From Scilla litardierei (taxonomy: Eukaryota; Streptophyta; Magnoliopsida; Asparagales; Asparagaceae), in the NCBI GenBank assembly GCA_030789695.1, contig CM061130.1:10593860-10657859 (forward strand): a stretch of DNA of 64,000 nucleotides, in the 5' to 3' direction. Below are positions 31,051-43,312 of this stretch, one piece after another; the first letter of the stretch is position 1; every line of letters starts with the position of its first letter. A program made the translations under genes and the position numbers. Below the pieces are notes generated by a model, which saw nothing but the letters and a program-made list of their open reading frames with translations, made no database searches and was not told where the DNA came from.

Positions 31051-32667
31051 TGTGACGGCCTGGACCCGTAAGTACTATTTTTAGAACGTTCCTGTCATTT
31101 TCTGTATTTTTTAGAATTTAAAATTATTTTTAGAGTCATCCTGAATCTGATAACTTTTAGCCCCAAAACGAACATTCTGACGTCCAAAAAATTTATCGGA
31201 ACTCATTTTCATACTTGTCACATCATCCCGAACGTGTGGTATTTTTATTGGAATTTTCCAGAAGCATCCATGTAAATTGATAATTTAATACTAATTTAAT
31301 AATTTAATAATATTATAAAAATTATTAAAAAAACAAAAACGAAAATTAAAAAATACAAAAAAATACAAAAGAAGCAGCCCACGTTTTCACATAGGTGCTT
31401 AATTTTCAAACCCCAACTAAACCTCATTAAGAGGTTGACCCAAAATTTATTTAGCAATCAAAACATTCATCCCCCCTAATTTCTTCCCCTCTCTTCGTTG
31501 GAAATAAAAATGGGCAGCAGCATTACTCTCTCTCTCTCCCCTCTCTCTCTCTCCCAAACTCCATCTTCAATCTCAACCCCCTTCCTCCAAGAACCCATAG
31601 CTTCTTTCTTCTCCATCCTTCAATTCCTTCCTCTCTTCTCTCCTCCCCTCCCCCTTTCTTTTCCAGCCAACGACAAGGGGGCCGAATCTCATCTACCTCC
31701 ATCTTCTTGTTACCGGTAAGAGGCAGACCACCGGTGACCCAACTCCCTCTGCCCTGCCGCCTGAGGACCCCGCTGCTCCTCCCCCTCCTCCTGATCCACC
31801 ACGCCGTCGACCACTGGAGGCCGACAGCCTCTTTCGACGCGCGTCGCCCGCTGCCCTGCCTACAGCCAGACCACCGTCGGTCGGCAGCCTCAGGCCACTT
31901 CTGCTGCTGTGAACCTCCCTTGCTGCCCTGAGTCCCCATCACCTCAAGCCAAGGTAGGTTCCCCTAAGCTTTTATCTTTATGTTCCCTTTTCCTTGCATT
32001 TTCAGTTTGATTATACAACATACCAAATTAATAGAGATAAGTCTGCATGATTACACAGTTATAATACAAATTTGTAGATGTTATCAGAATTTTAGATGTT
32101 ATCAAGCCCCATTTCTATTAATACAACCATGTGGACACAGGTTAAATAATTTAATAATTATACTCATTCTTTAAACTTCTGTTAGGAACCACATTCACTC
32201 TTTATACTTGAATTTTTGACCTTGATGATGTTCATGTATTAACTCCAATCACCTGCTCTTTTGTATCTGAATTTTGACATTGAATAGACCAAGTTGGAAA
32301 TTGAGTGTTAATTGGATTTGGACTGTTCTAAACAGAATAACAATAGATATACAATTAACAGGTTATATTATCAGGTTAATTGTGTTAACATGTATGGATA
32401 TTTATGTGTTCAAATAATATCCATATAAATTGTGTATTCTTCTCATGCTGTATGTGCCAAGTTAATTGATAAATATAAATTTATCAAAGAATTGCCTATA
32501 TTATTTATGAGTATATAATTATATGCTTGGGATTGTAGTACTAAGTAAAGGAATTATGTCAAAACTTGAGAATATGAGTAGGGTAATTTGTCTTAGATTT
32601 AAAATAAGAGAATAATAGTTTAATAATAGGTAATAGTAATTATTTTGACCTGATTATAATTGTTATT
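31051..32667 (+). mobile_element. 3' LTR of the Tekay-like element (partial)
   Basis: Begins TGTGACGGCC after the purine tract and is interrupted at 32668 by another LTR. It has a CT-rich leader at 31480-31660 followed by a GC-rich patch (31700-31940). No second LTR copy is in the window, so the right end is set only by the interruption. Overlapping open frames on both strands at 31500-31940 are not supported as genes. Confidence 0.6.
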
Positions 32668-33489
32668 TGTCATGCCCCGCTTCCCATTGTACTTGGAAGC
32701 GAGAACGTGAACGGGTCCGCATGTGCTTAAAGCAAAGAAGTACTTTTTTTCTTTCTTCCTTGACTTAAGCACAATAAGCGTTTTATATTTAATAAGCAGG
32801 TCCTTGCATGCAAAGTTCTCAGAAATAGTATAAATAATGATCACCATTTTTATTCCAGAGTTCAAACAAAGTACACAAATAAATTAGGGCCCAGCATGGC
32901 CGTACAATTTTATTGCTGAACGCAACACACCTGAAAACAATAATACGACTAAATAAATTTAGACATCAATAACTCTCTAGTCTTTAGCAGGGAGGATCTC
33001 AGTGTCCTTATAGCACTGATCAGCCGGGTTTACCGCCAAGGTGGGATCTTCAAAAGCAGGGTCTTCAACGTAGCCTGACCCTGAACCTAACATATATTTC
33101 ACATTTACATTTGAAATATATGTCAGCGAGAAAGCTCGACAAGATTTTATAGTAATGAAAGGCATTAACTTGCAATTTAAGGAAACAAGAATGTTAGAAC
33201 ATATGAGAGCAGGTGCATAGTCAAAAACGAGAACATGCTAAAAGTGAGGCATGAGGTTCATCAACAATTAATATATTTTTGCATTTTAAATAAGGTAAAC
33301 GAAGTGCATAACATTAAAATATGAGCATGCTGCAACAATTAACATATGATATGTGTTTTAACGGAATTAACACAGTTACAAATGGAATAATTTCAGTTAT
33401 TTGTGCTCTTGCAAGTCCATGTCGGAGTAAGTAAAGTGTTCTTGATACACACTATCATCGGGGGTTTACCGTGACGCATTCTTGACATC
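32668..33489 (-). mobile_element. Partial LTR related to the LARD/Tekay family
   Basis: Plus-strand start TGTCATGCCCCGCTTCCC followed by GGAAGCGAGAACG parallels the TGTCACGCCCCGCTTCCC end of the LARD LTR, so the fragment is the end of a minus-oriented LTR. It is cut at 33489 by element C. No coding sequence. Confidence 0.55.
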
Positions 33490-36400
33490 TGTAACGACCC
33501 GCTCCTGGGGCCCGTTACTTATTTAATTATTTCGCAAGTCTGCAGGTTACCAGTGAAACTAAAATAGCCACGATGCAGAGATGTACAAAATACTCAAACC
33601 AGCGTACATTATTACAGTCCATAATTTAAGATACAGCACCAACAACACTCTCTCACCAAATACATGGCAGTAAAGTATAGAAAGGAAACACATAGACAGT
33701 ACATCACATATACACTCCAAATATAAAAGCCGGCAGTCTCAGGATCGAGCTACGGCATTGCGAACTCAGGAGTACCTAAGTCAACATGTGCGTCGTCTGC
33801 GGTGCCACGGAGATAGAACCGTAGGTAAGTCACAACAATTCTAGCAATAGAAATAGAGTAGTGCTAAAGTATGGAACAATCTATAGTAAACAAAAGATGG
33901 TCATGCATGTGTAAAAAATAAAGTAAGAACGGACATGCATATACGAACGAAAAGTAAAGTACTTGTGGCTGCTCAAGTGTGGTAAGTAAAGTGCATGTAA
34001 TGCATAAAGTAAAGGTGACTGTGCAAGTACAAAAGTAACGTACAAGAACAACAACTGTGGCATGGCATATGGAAGCAACAATGTTTTAACCAACATGCAA
34101 TGTGATGACAATAATAAGACAACCAGGTAGATGTAATAACACTAAAAGGACAAGTAAGTAAAAGTAAAGCTAGAAACTACGTGACTTATATAGGAAAGTA
34201 CAGTGTGCAACCATTGAGCCTATCTCCTGCCACGGGGGCGCTCACCAGGGCGGATCTCAAATCACTTTAGACGGTACATTTCATTTAGACGGTCGGTACA
34301 GTACGGTGCAATGTGTAGATGGCTCGCGGTCGCTCCTGCACTTTCTCTCATATAAGTTACCCCAAAACCCAGTGAAGTGCCAATTACTTATAAGCATTCA
34401 ATATCAATAAGACGTTCCACGGTGTACCATTCAATCATTACTTTTCAATACGGTACGCCAATCCGTTGTTTCAAAGGCAAAGACAATAATGACGGTTGTG
34501 ATAGACCGACTTACATACCAATAGAGTTATGCAAAATAGTCTCACTCCAAAGATGTTCAAAGGCATTAACAACACTCCAAAGATGTTCAAAGGCATTAAC
34601 AGCATTAACAACACTCCAAAGAGTTTTGCTTGTTGAAAAGTCAAGGCAGAAGCCTCAACAGAGAATGTCAGTCCTGAGCAATGCTTTGAAGTCCAACAAC
34701 TATGATACCAATCCATGCTTCGAGCATGCGGTAATTCCATAAAGTACACTATCTCAATTGCTAAAGTTAGAATTTATTATGAATTACACTATCGAGATCG
34801 TCGTAGTAAGACGAGGTTGGACCGGAGCACGGGGATTGGTACCTGCAAACACAAGAAACAATCGGTTAAAGTACACACTATTTTCTATTTATTAAACTTG
34901 GTCGTTTTGATTTTTAACACTGGTTGAAACGGTGTTGAAAAACGTTCTAAATTTTTTTATATGCTAGATATGATGAAAATAATTTTACTGCAGGAGGAAA
35001 TATTTTTCAGAAGCTCCTAATAATTTTCATAATTTTTAAAACTAGTTGAAACGATGGCGATGGCGACGGCGGAGAGGAGCAGTCGGCGACTTGGGCAGCT
35101 CTGTGGGGCAGGGTCGAGGCCGGAGCAGCGGAACTCGTCGGAGCTATGGCAGAGCTCGGGGGCTCGAGCTAGGGGCGTGAGGCGCCGGCGATGGCGAGGG
35201 GAGCTCCGGAGGCGGGTGTTGGCTTGGGGCTGCGGCGGTTGAGCTTAGGCGAGAGGATGGCGATGGTCGGACGTCGGGAGCAGAGCGAACGAAGCAGCGG
35301 GGGGTGGCGGGTTTTGTGCGCAGTCTCTCATCGGAGGGATGCCACGGGGTTCTCGAGGGCGAAGGGAGAAGCGGCGTTCGGGGTGAGTGAGGGCGGTGGC
35401 TCTTCGGAGCTTTGGGGGAGGCAGAGCGGAGCAGGGCGAGCTGAGGGCGTCGAAGGTGAGAGAGAGAGAGGGGGGGTGATATGTGGTGGGGTTCGGGTCA
35501 TCGTGGAGAAGAGAACGTAGAAGAAGGAGAGGGTTTTGCGCGTGCGTGCGTGGGTTGAGTTCGGGTGCGTGAGTGTGGGCTTGGGGAAGAGAGAACGGGA
35601 GAGAGAATCAGAGGGAGAGAGAAGTAAGAGAAAGCGGGTTAGGTTCGTTGCATTTCGAACGGGAGAAAACAAGAGGGAGAGAGAAAAATCTGTGTGCGTG
35701 GGTTGAGTTGCCTGTGGGTTTGGTTTTGTGTGCGTCGATCAGAAGAGATATGGAGAGAGTGAGTGTATGTTTGGGTTGATGAACGAGAGAAGAGGGCCTG
35801 GGTTGCGAGAGAGAGAAGTGCTAATAATGGGTTAAATTTTGAGAGAGAGATACTTGGGGAGAGAGAAGAATTAGGGTGGTTTTATAGTTATTAAAATTAA
35901 TAAACAATTAGTTTATCAAGTCAAACTTAATTAATATGTTTTATGTATGTATTTATTGTAATTAAGTAATTGTCTTTGATTAATCGTAGAAAGGTCTTGG
36001 CCTGAATCACATGGGCTGCTAATCAGGTAGGTTAGGTAGGTGATTAGGTTACATAATTAATTAACATGGTGATTAGTAAACGGTAATTAGTAAAATTACG
36101 ATTTTGCCCCTGAAGTCAAACGACTCCGAAAAATTACGAAAACATACCCACGGGATCGTATCGTCGCGAGGATCGCGAATACGAAGTCCGTTTCGGGGTT
36201 TAAGCTATAGAGATACGAGTTTTGGGCCAAAACATTTAGGAAGCAGGTTTACGGGTTCTCTATTGATTTGACTTCAGAAAATTACGAAATTAAAATGGGA
36301 AGTCCTAAATGATCATAGGATGATACTGTAGAAATTTGAAAATATTTTGAGGATGTTTATATAGGAAACTAATTCATTAAGCCTAAACAGTAATAATTGA

Positions 36401-36607
36401 AAATGAATTTTTTATCAGATTATTTAGAGGTATTTGATGAAACTCGAACTTACTAAAATACTCCATAACTAGTTTAATACTTGAAAATAATTTTATAAGA
36501 AAATTTTGAAATCGTAACACTCTTGACAAATCATTATAAAATAGTTTTAAAAAATGAAAATACATGAATTACGTAAATAGATGTATTGAAAAATGCGGAT
36601 CGTTATA
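33490..36607 (-). mobile_element. Element C 3' LTR
   Basis: Plus-strand ends are TGTAACGACCCGC and GATCGTTATA, so the minus-strand start is TATAACG, altered from TGTAACG. Compared with the other LTR it lacks ~490 bp between 35042 and 35053 (equivalent to 42410-42897). It also carries extra copies of a 30-bp unit at 34545-34620 and has a GC-rich patch (35050-35520). The overlapping open frames there are not supported. Confidence 0.75.
34545..34620 (+). repeat. 30-bp minisatellite in element C LTR
   Basis: AACACTCCAAAGATGTTCAA-type units in 2.5 copies. The other LTR has a single unit at about 41945-41985. Confidence 0.75.
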
Positions 36608-36813
36608 TCCTACCCTTCTTAAAATAATTCCGTCCTCGGAATTAAGAAACAAATAATAGCGGTTATGAAGAAGCTCAAGCAAATGATAAAGAAGATAGTA
36701 ATCTAGTAAATCAGGTTGTAAATAACATGAAATATAATGTGATATCACATCATCAAGAAAACATGAGATGTTGTTTATGAATACATACTATTGACATCAC
36801 CATAGCTTCTATG
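36608..36813 (-). mobile_element. Element C internal region, 3' side with polypurine tract
   Basis: Minus-strand AAGAAGGGTAGGA lies next to the LTR, with TTCCGAGGACGGAATT just upstream. No coding sequence. Interrupted at 36821 by the hAT element. Confidence 0.65.
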
Positions 36814-36821
36814 GCTAGTCT
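36814..36821. repeat. hAT target-site duplication, left (GCTAGTCT)
   Basis: 8-bp GCTAGTCT, repeated at 40269-40276. Eight bases is the hAT signature. Confidence 0.92.
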
Positions 36822-37010
36822 TCAGGGTGGCAAATAGGCCCACCGGGCCGGCCCGGCCCGGGCCCGGCCATGGCCCGCCCGGGCCATGGGCCGGCTCGAC
36901 CCGGGTTCAAAAGTTTCCCGGGCCGGGCCGGCCCGGCCCGGGTCGGCCAAATGCCGGCCCGGGCCCGGCCCGCCGGCCCGGGCCAAGGCGGGCCGGGCCG
37001 GGCCTTTTTA
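36822..37010. repeat. hAT left terminal and subterminal repeats
   Basis: TIR plus about 170 bp of tandem GGCCCGG/CCGGGCC palindromic words. The right end (40139-40268) mirrors this. Such motifs are usually transposase binding sites in hAT elements. Confidence 0.85.
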
Positions 37011-37501
37011 ATTAAAAAAATTAAAATCTTTTAAAAAAACTTAAATACCTACAATCTAAAATCAAAAAAATATTACAAAACTTATAATCTAATATCTAAA
37101 AATCAAAAATATAGATTTAAACTTGTAAAAATTCCAAAAAAAAATATAGAGCACTTCTAAAAAAATCAAACATTTAAAAACATGAAAAAAAGTTTAAACA
37201 TGTACAAAAATCTTTAAAAAATTATTTCAAATTAAATTTTTAATAACATACTTAATTTCTTGGGTAAGTTAACAATATATATTTAATTGTATATGTTAAT
37301 GTTACTAACAATACAAGAAAAAATTAATATATAACAAAAAGTTTAATCCCGAAATTCTCGAAGGTCCCGGGTTGAACCTTTAAATTTTATTAATTGAATT
37401 TTTTTTTGAGGGGGGACATACGTTGGCCAGCCTTAACCCTCATACATTGGCAAAAAAAAGAAACTAATACATGTTATAAACTGCTAATACAAGCAAATAT
37501 A

Positions 37502-39699
37502 TCAAGTCTCTGCTGCTGCTTCTTCCTCTTCTTCTTCAGAGTCTTCAGAAAGGTCGGTCTGATATTGGGTTCTCGATTCAGCCCTGAACCAATCCTTCAC
37601 ACAAACCGACGCTTCTACGATATCTGGCTTCAGCCGTGACCTCTTGTTGCTAAGAACACGACTACCTGCACTAAAAGCAGACTCCGAAGCAATAGTGGAT
37701 ATGGGTACGGCTAACAAATCACGAGCCATCATGGAAAGAATTGTATAACTATTCTTATATTGTTTCCACCATGACAGAACATCAAAACTCTCATTATTCA
37801 AGTCTTCTTCAGAAAATAAACAAGAACTTGACAAATACCTAGACAGTTCACTAGCTGTGTCAGATGTTCTTTGCTTCTTCTTGCCCATAATCAGGCGGAC
37901 TCTGCTTGGAGCACTTGAAGATGCTTGAACAATAGATGTGTGTGCAGAACTACCATATCGTGTCTCATATACAGAAAAAAGTGATCTTAAGCTACTCTTA
38001 AAACTAGCTTTGTGTTGTTCAGCTTTTTTTTGAAGGTTCAAGTTTTCGTAATAGTGATCTAAGAAGTCAAGTACTACATCCTCCTTAAAACGGGGATCAA
38101 AAACCTTCGCTAAAGTGTATTGCAAAGGAATGGGATTCCAATACTTACGGAGTTTAATCTCCATCTGTTCTATCATTGCTTTAAGGTCTGGAGTCCTAAT
38201 GGTGTCATTATCTCTATGTTTTTGTATAACTTCATAGATCACAGCTAATTGGTCTAAGCCTAAAACTGAAGTGGAGTAGTAAACACCAGAAAACTTGTTT
38301 GTTGTCAAGTAGAAAATTTCAAAAAAATCATAAAGTTCATCTATAATTAGCCACTCATAATCACTAATTTCATAATCACTATCATTTGCAAGGTATGAAC
38401 TTGCAAACTCATTAAGTTGGGTTCTATTCCGTCTCATACAACGTATCATTAGATACGTTGAATTCCACCTATCGGGGACACTAAATTTGAATGCCCTATA
38501 AGGCAGTTGGTTACTACGACAAAACTACCTACATTCCCTCTTTTTTTGTGAATTAGTGGTAATTAAAAGCATTAGGTTTCTAGCCTTTTCCAGATAAACA
38601 GAAGCAAGTTTAAGACCATCTTGAACTACTAAGTTTAAAACATGGCATGCACAACGTTGATGAAAAATTAACCCATCTAGATCTGGGTTCCATTGACGTT
38701 GCAAAAAATTAATGGCTAAAGAATTATTCGAACCATTATCAAAAGTAATTGTAAAAATTTTTTGCTCAATATCATAATCACGACAAATATTTTGCAAAGT
38801 CCTACCAATAACCACACCCTTGTGTGCATGCTCTAACACCTTAAAACCAATAATTCTTTTCTGAATGATATAATCGTGATCTACATAATGGGCCGTAAGA
38901 CATATGTATGATGCACCCCATTTTGTAGTCCATATGTCAGAAGTTAATGAAATTCTAGATTCTAAATTAAGAAAAATCTGATGCAAATTTGCCTGTCCTT
39001 CATGAAAAATAGTCATACAATCTTTTCTAAGAGTGTTCCTAGATAATTTTCTAAATGCAGGGTTAAATGCATTTTGCTGTAATCGCTCTAATTCTGGGCT
39101 TTCAGCATAATTTAGAGGTAGTTCTTTGCTTAAAACAAATCTCGCCATCTCTTTTCTCATATTTTCAACAGAATATGAGAAAGAAGTAAGAGAGGAAGAT
39201 GATGAAGATAAATTTAATGTTGCTTGTCTAGCATCTTTTTAACATGCGATTTCATGTGTCTTAGCAGATGTGATGTGCCGGCAGTATGTGCGGCAGCAAA
39301 ACTAGTTCTACATATCTTACAAAAGGCACGAATTTGTTCGATGCCATTACTATCTTTTACCATTTCACGTGAAAAGTGATCCCAAACACCGGACGTTGGT
39401 CCTTTCTTTTGGGTTTGTGTAGTAGGTGCAGGCATATGTGAAGCAGGTGTTGATGTTTGTGCAGGTGAACTTGTGTACGTGTGAGCAGCATGCGAGAAAG
39501 GTGAATGTGCAGGTGGTGGCATGACGGGGCTAAGATTATTACTAGCCCCATAGTTATCAGGTTCTTGTGTTTCAAAATATGCCATATCAGGATTATTACA
39601 GCGTAGTAAATCAGCATAATATTCATAATCGGCAGTATTAGTCTCATCATCTATATTAAAATTCATATTGATGTTCCTAGATCGAGACGGTCCTGCCAT
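37502..39699 (-). pseudogene. hAT transposase with two lesions
   Basis: Minus-strand frame from ATG 39699 to the stop at 37502, about 730 codons in total. The N-terminus is Pro/Thr-rich, then a BED-type zinc finger (WDHF, C..C in FCKIC, H...H in HLLRHMKSH). Then comes the RNase-H-like core (SLTSDIWTTKWGASYICLTAHY, FTITFDNGSNN, RCACHVLNLVV, WNSTYLM). The C-terminal hAT dimerisation region has PISTIASESAFSAGSRVLS and ends acidic. Breaks: a one-base loss in an A-run near 39236-39240 (frameshift just after the finger) and one in-frame TAG at 38525-38527, fitting CAG to TAG. Otherwise complete. It would excise and reinsert the element in the nucleus. Confidence 0.9.
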
Positions 39700-39809
39700 T
39701 ATGCTAATCTAAAATTTATACTACAGAAACCTGTTTGAGTATGCCCGGAGTTGTATAGCCCGGAAGCCGCTAGAGACCGTCGAGGGAAGCTTGCACGGTA
39801 TTAGCGAGA

Positions 39810-39935
39810 GAACGGACGGTAGTAGCGAGACGGTTGACGGTTGACGGTAGTAGCGAGACGGAGGTAGACGGTAGTAGCAAGATTGACGATTGTAGAGACG
39901 GTAGACGGAGGTAGACGGTAGTCGCGAGAGTTGTA
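39810..39935. repeat. GACGGTAGTAGCGAGA minisatellite in hAT 5' region
   Basis: The words GACGGTAGTAGCGAGA, GGTAGAC and GGTTGAC recur about seven times between the transposase start and its TATA box. Confidence 0.65.
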
Positions 39936-40040
39936 GAACACCGAGTAGAGAGGAGTTTAGAGAATTAGAGTTTAGAGATTTTGTGAGGGTAGAGAGGAGT
40001 GTAGAGATTTTGTAAGTGTAGAAATAAGGGGGGAGGGGGG

Positions 40041-40047
40041 TTTTATA
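40041..40047 (-). promoter_or_regulatory. Putative hAT transposase TATA box
   Basis: TATAAAA on the minus strand, about 340 bp upstream of the transposase ATG and inside the right subterminal region. Confidence 0.5.
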
Positions 40048-40138
40048 GAGATTTTTGTATGTTAAAAAAATAAAAAAAAGACAACCGTTGCAAAACGGGC
40101 AAATTTTTGCCCGTTTGGTAACGTGCATTTGCAGCCAG

Positions 40139-40268
40139 CCCGGGCCGGGGGGAGCGCCCCAGCCGGGCCCTGGGACCGGGCTCGGGCCGCAGCCCGGCCC
40201 GGGATTGGGTTCCCAGGCCCGGGCCGCGCCGACGGGCCGGCGGGCCCCGGGCCTAATTGACACCCTGA
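40139..40268. repeat. hAT right subterminal and terminal repeats
   Basis: GC-rich GGGCCGG/CCGGCCC words followed by the terminal repeat ending CACCCTGA, inverted relative to the left end. Confidence 0.85.
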
Positions 40269-40276
40269 GCTAGTCT
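40269..40276. repeat. hAT target-site duplication, right (GCTAGTCT)
   Basis: Identical to 36814-36821. Confidence 0.92.
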
Positions 40277-40868
40277 CAAGTCAAAATAAGTTCAGATAGA
40301 AGAAGAAGACGAGTCCAAGAAAGATGAAGAAGTAGCGGCAACAGCTTACATGTCTCGGTTTGATTCGTCTCAATTTCTCTAGCACCATCCTCAAATACTT
40401 CTGGGTGTCCTTCGATTCACTTTTTGTGTCGAACTCGAACTTCTGGTGATCTAAAATTGAATGCTACCCTCCTTAAAATAGAAGTAGCTAGAGTATGGGT
40501 GAGCTAAGCACAACTATGAATACTCCAAGACTAAGAAGGATAACTGAGTGGCTATCATCAACCGAAGGAAGGGTGATGATGAAGAAGTGAAAGAATAGTT
40601 CAACTTACGAAAAATCACTCTAACTACTAGCAAAGGAGTTACTAGGGAAGGTATATTCAAAGAATGGAACACGAATTTCTAGACAAGGGTTAAGAGTTCA
40701 AAGGAAGTGATGAGGATCAAGAAAGACCTAAAGACGATGGTAATAAGGACGCTTCACCCGTATATCCAATACAGGTGAACACCCAAGACATCTCGTACTC
40801 GAGGTTAATTCGAGTATTTTATATTGTACACCCTGATCTTGCTATATTGTTCATGAGGTAGTTAGTAT
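40277..40868 (-). mobile_element. Element C internal region, 5' side
   Basis: About 590 bp of purine-rich, non-coding sequence between the hAT element and the primer-like site. I see no gene. Confidence 0.6.
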
Positions 40869-40887
40869 GGACCTGCATGGGCCACCA
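40869..40887 (-). other. Putative primer-binding site of element C
   Basis: Minus-strand TGGTGGCCCATGCAGGTCC starts four bases after the 5' LTR end. It differs by one base from the LARD site at 15788-15806. The tRNA is not assigned. Confidence 0.5.
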
Positions 40888-40891
40888 AAAC

Positions 40892-43008
40892 TGTAACGAC
40901 CCGCTCCCAGGGCCTGTTACTTATTTGATTATTTCGCAGGTCTGCAGGTTATCAGTGAAACCAAAATAGCCACGATGCAGAGATGTATAAAAATACTCAA
41001 ACCAGCGTATATTATTACAGTCCATATTTTAAGATACAACACCAACAACACTCTCTCACCAAATACATGGAAGTAAAGTACTGAAAGGAAACACATAGAC
41101 GGTACATCACACATACACTCCAAATATAAAAGTCGACAGTCTCAGGATCGAGTACGGCTTTGCGAACTCAGGAGTACATAAGTCAACATGTGCGTCGTCT
41201 GTGGTACCACGGAGATGGAACCGTAGGTAAGTCACAACAATTCTAGCAATAGAAATAGAGTAGTGCAAAAGTATGAAACATGCTATAGTAAACAAAAGAT
41301 TGTCATGCATGTGCAAAAAGTAAAGTAAGAACAGACATGCATGTACGAACGAAAAGTAAAGTACTGGTGGCTGCTCAAGTGTGGTAAGTAAAGTGCATGT
41401 AATGCATAAAGTAAAGGTGACTGTGCAAGTACAAAAGTAACGTACAAGAGCAACAACTGTGGCATGGCATATGGTAGCAACAATTTTTAACCAACATGCA
41501 ATGTGATGACAATAATAAGACAACCAGGTAGATGTAATAACACTAAAAGGACAAGTAAGTAAAAGTAAAGCTAGAAACTACGTGACTTATATCGGAAAGT
41601 ACAAATTGCAACTATTGAGCCCATCTCTTGCCACGGGGGCGCTCACCCAGGCGTATCTCAAATCACTTTAGACGGTACATTTCATTTAGACGGTCGGTAC
41701 GATACGGTGCAATATGTAGATGGCTCGCGGTCGCTTCCGCACTTTCTCTCATATAAGTTACCCCAAAAACCCAGTGAAGTGCCAATTACTTATAAGCATT
41801 CAATTTCAATAAGACGTTCCACGGTGTACCATTCAATCATTACTTTTCAATACGGTACGCCAATCCGTTGTTTCAAAGGCAAAGACACTAATGACGGTTG
41901 TGATAGACCGACTTACACACCAATAGAGTTATGCAAAATAGTCTCACTCCAAAAATATTCAAAGGCATTAACAACACTCCAAAGAGTTTTGCTTGTTGAA
42001 AAGTCACGGCAGAAGCCTCAACAGAGAATGTCAGTCCGGAGCAATGCTTTGAAGTCCAACAACTATGATACTGATCCATGCTTCGAGCATGCGGTAATTC
42101 CATAAAGTATACTATCTCAATTTCTAAAGTTAGAATTTATTGTGACTTACACTATCGAGATCATCGTAGTAAGACGAGGTTGGAGCTGGAGCGCGAGGAT
42201 TGGTACCTGCAAACACAAGAAACAGTCGGTTAAAGCATACACTATTTTCTATTTATTAAACTTGGTCGTTTTGATTTTTAACACTGGTTGAAACGGTGTC
42301 GAAAAACATTCTAAATTTTTCTATAGGCTAGATATGATGAAAATAATTTTACTGCAGGAGGAAATATTTTTCAGAAGCTCCTAATAATTTTCAAAATTTT
42401 TAAAAGCTCAAAAATCAATTTAAAAACTAATTTTAATTAGGTACCGTTTTTATTCAATAATTTCTTCTGGATGCAATCTGCATCGAAAAGTTGCAAGTAA
42501 GCTGTCAAAATGACCGTCTTGAAGAGTGCTACAACATATATTTTTCTCACGTATCAGTGTACGTGAAAATAACAAGGTACAGATTTTTAAAAGAAATTTA
42601 CGTATTTAAGTTTTAGGTATAAAATTTTATTCTGGAAAAACAAAGATTCTGATTGAGATAAAACCAGCGCCATTGGATCTAGAACGTCGTTTCTGATTTT
42701 CTGGAGCTGTTCTAGTGTTTTTCTGACCCCTATATGATTTATTATTAATTTTAAACTAGTAAACCCATATTATTTAATTAATAAAATATGCAATTACGTG
42801 TATTTATACAAATACGTTTTAATAAAACGTATTCAAATTACGTTTTTACCTCTCCCCGCTCTCGAACGTGCATGGGGGGATTCGACGTCGCCAACGGCGA
42901 TGGCGACGGTGGAGAGTAGCAGTCGGCGGCGTGGGTGGCTGCGTGGGGCAGGGTCAAGGCCGGAGCAGTGGGACACTGCTCGTCGGAGCTATGGCAGAGC
43001 TCGAGGGC
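40892..43008 (-). mobile_element. Element C 5' LTR, interrupted by Athila-2
   Basis: Plus-strand start TGTAACGACCCGCTCC, co-linear with 33490-36607 and including the ~490 bp missing there. It is cut at 43008 within a GAGCTCGAGGGC context by the Athila-2 LTR. Confidence 0.75.
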
Positions 43009-43312
43009 TGATCGCTCCTTATTTTACCCTTTTTTCTGCATGTTTTCATGACATTTCGATCGCCCATATTGCGTTTTTCACGATTATTCGATGATATCGC
43101 ATTACTTTTCACTATTTCTTGTTTTTTGTCGTATTTCAGGAGATATGGAGCGATCTGGAGCGAAAATGAGATCAAGGGACTTTCACGCATACCAGAGCAT
43201 CGCCCACGGCTTATTTGAGGAGTTAGCAGCGCTTAAGTATGAGCGGAAGAGGAAGAAATTCGATGGAATCGACGAGGAGGCGAGGAGGAGAAGAAAAGAG
43301 CCCAGAAGCAGC

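Larger units (their letters stand above)
36822..40268 (-). mobile_element. Complete hAT-superfamily DNA transposon (3447 bp)
   Basis: Ends TCAGGGTGGCAAATAGG (left) and CCTAATTGACACCCTGA (right) form imperfect terminal inverted repeats. They are followed inward by long GC-rich subterminal repeats of CGGGCC/GGCCCG words (36838-37010 and 40139-40255). An 8-bp GCTAGTCT duplication flanks it. One transposase reading frame lies on the minus strand and is nearly complete. Confidence 0.93.
33490..43008 (-). mobile_element. Element C: LTR element with ~3-kb LTRs and almost no internal region
   Basis: Two homologous LTRs (33490-36607 and 40892-43008, the latter truncated by Athila-2) flank an internal region. 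With the hAT insertion removed, that region is only about 0.8 kb and has no coding sequence. Minus orientation is shown by a purine tract with TTCCGAGGACGGAATT next to 36607 and a primer-like site next to 40892. It is non-autonomous. The right target duplication is not visible because of later insertions. Confidence 0.75.

Noticed and set aside
31500..31942. Frames on both strands in the CT/GC-rich part of the LTR at 31051
   Set aside because: Low-complexity composition; no conserved copy and no known motif.
34377..34742. 121-codon frame in element C LTR, with a partial match at 41707-42105
   Set aside because: Conserved only because both are LTR copies; the internal 30-bp repeat changes its length and no motif is seen.
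35054..35672. Open frames in the GC-rich part of element C LTR
   Set aside because: The equivalent region of the other LTR (42898-43008) is frameshifted and truncated; the composition explains them.
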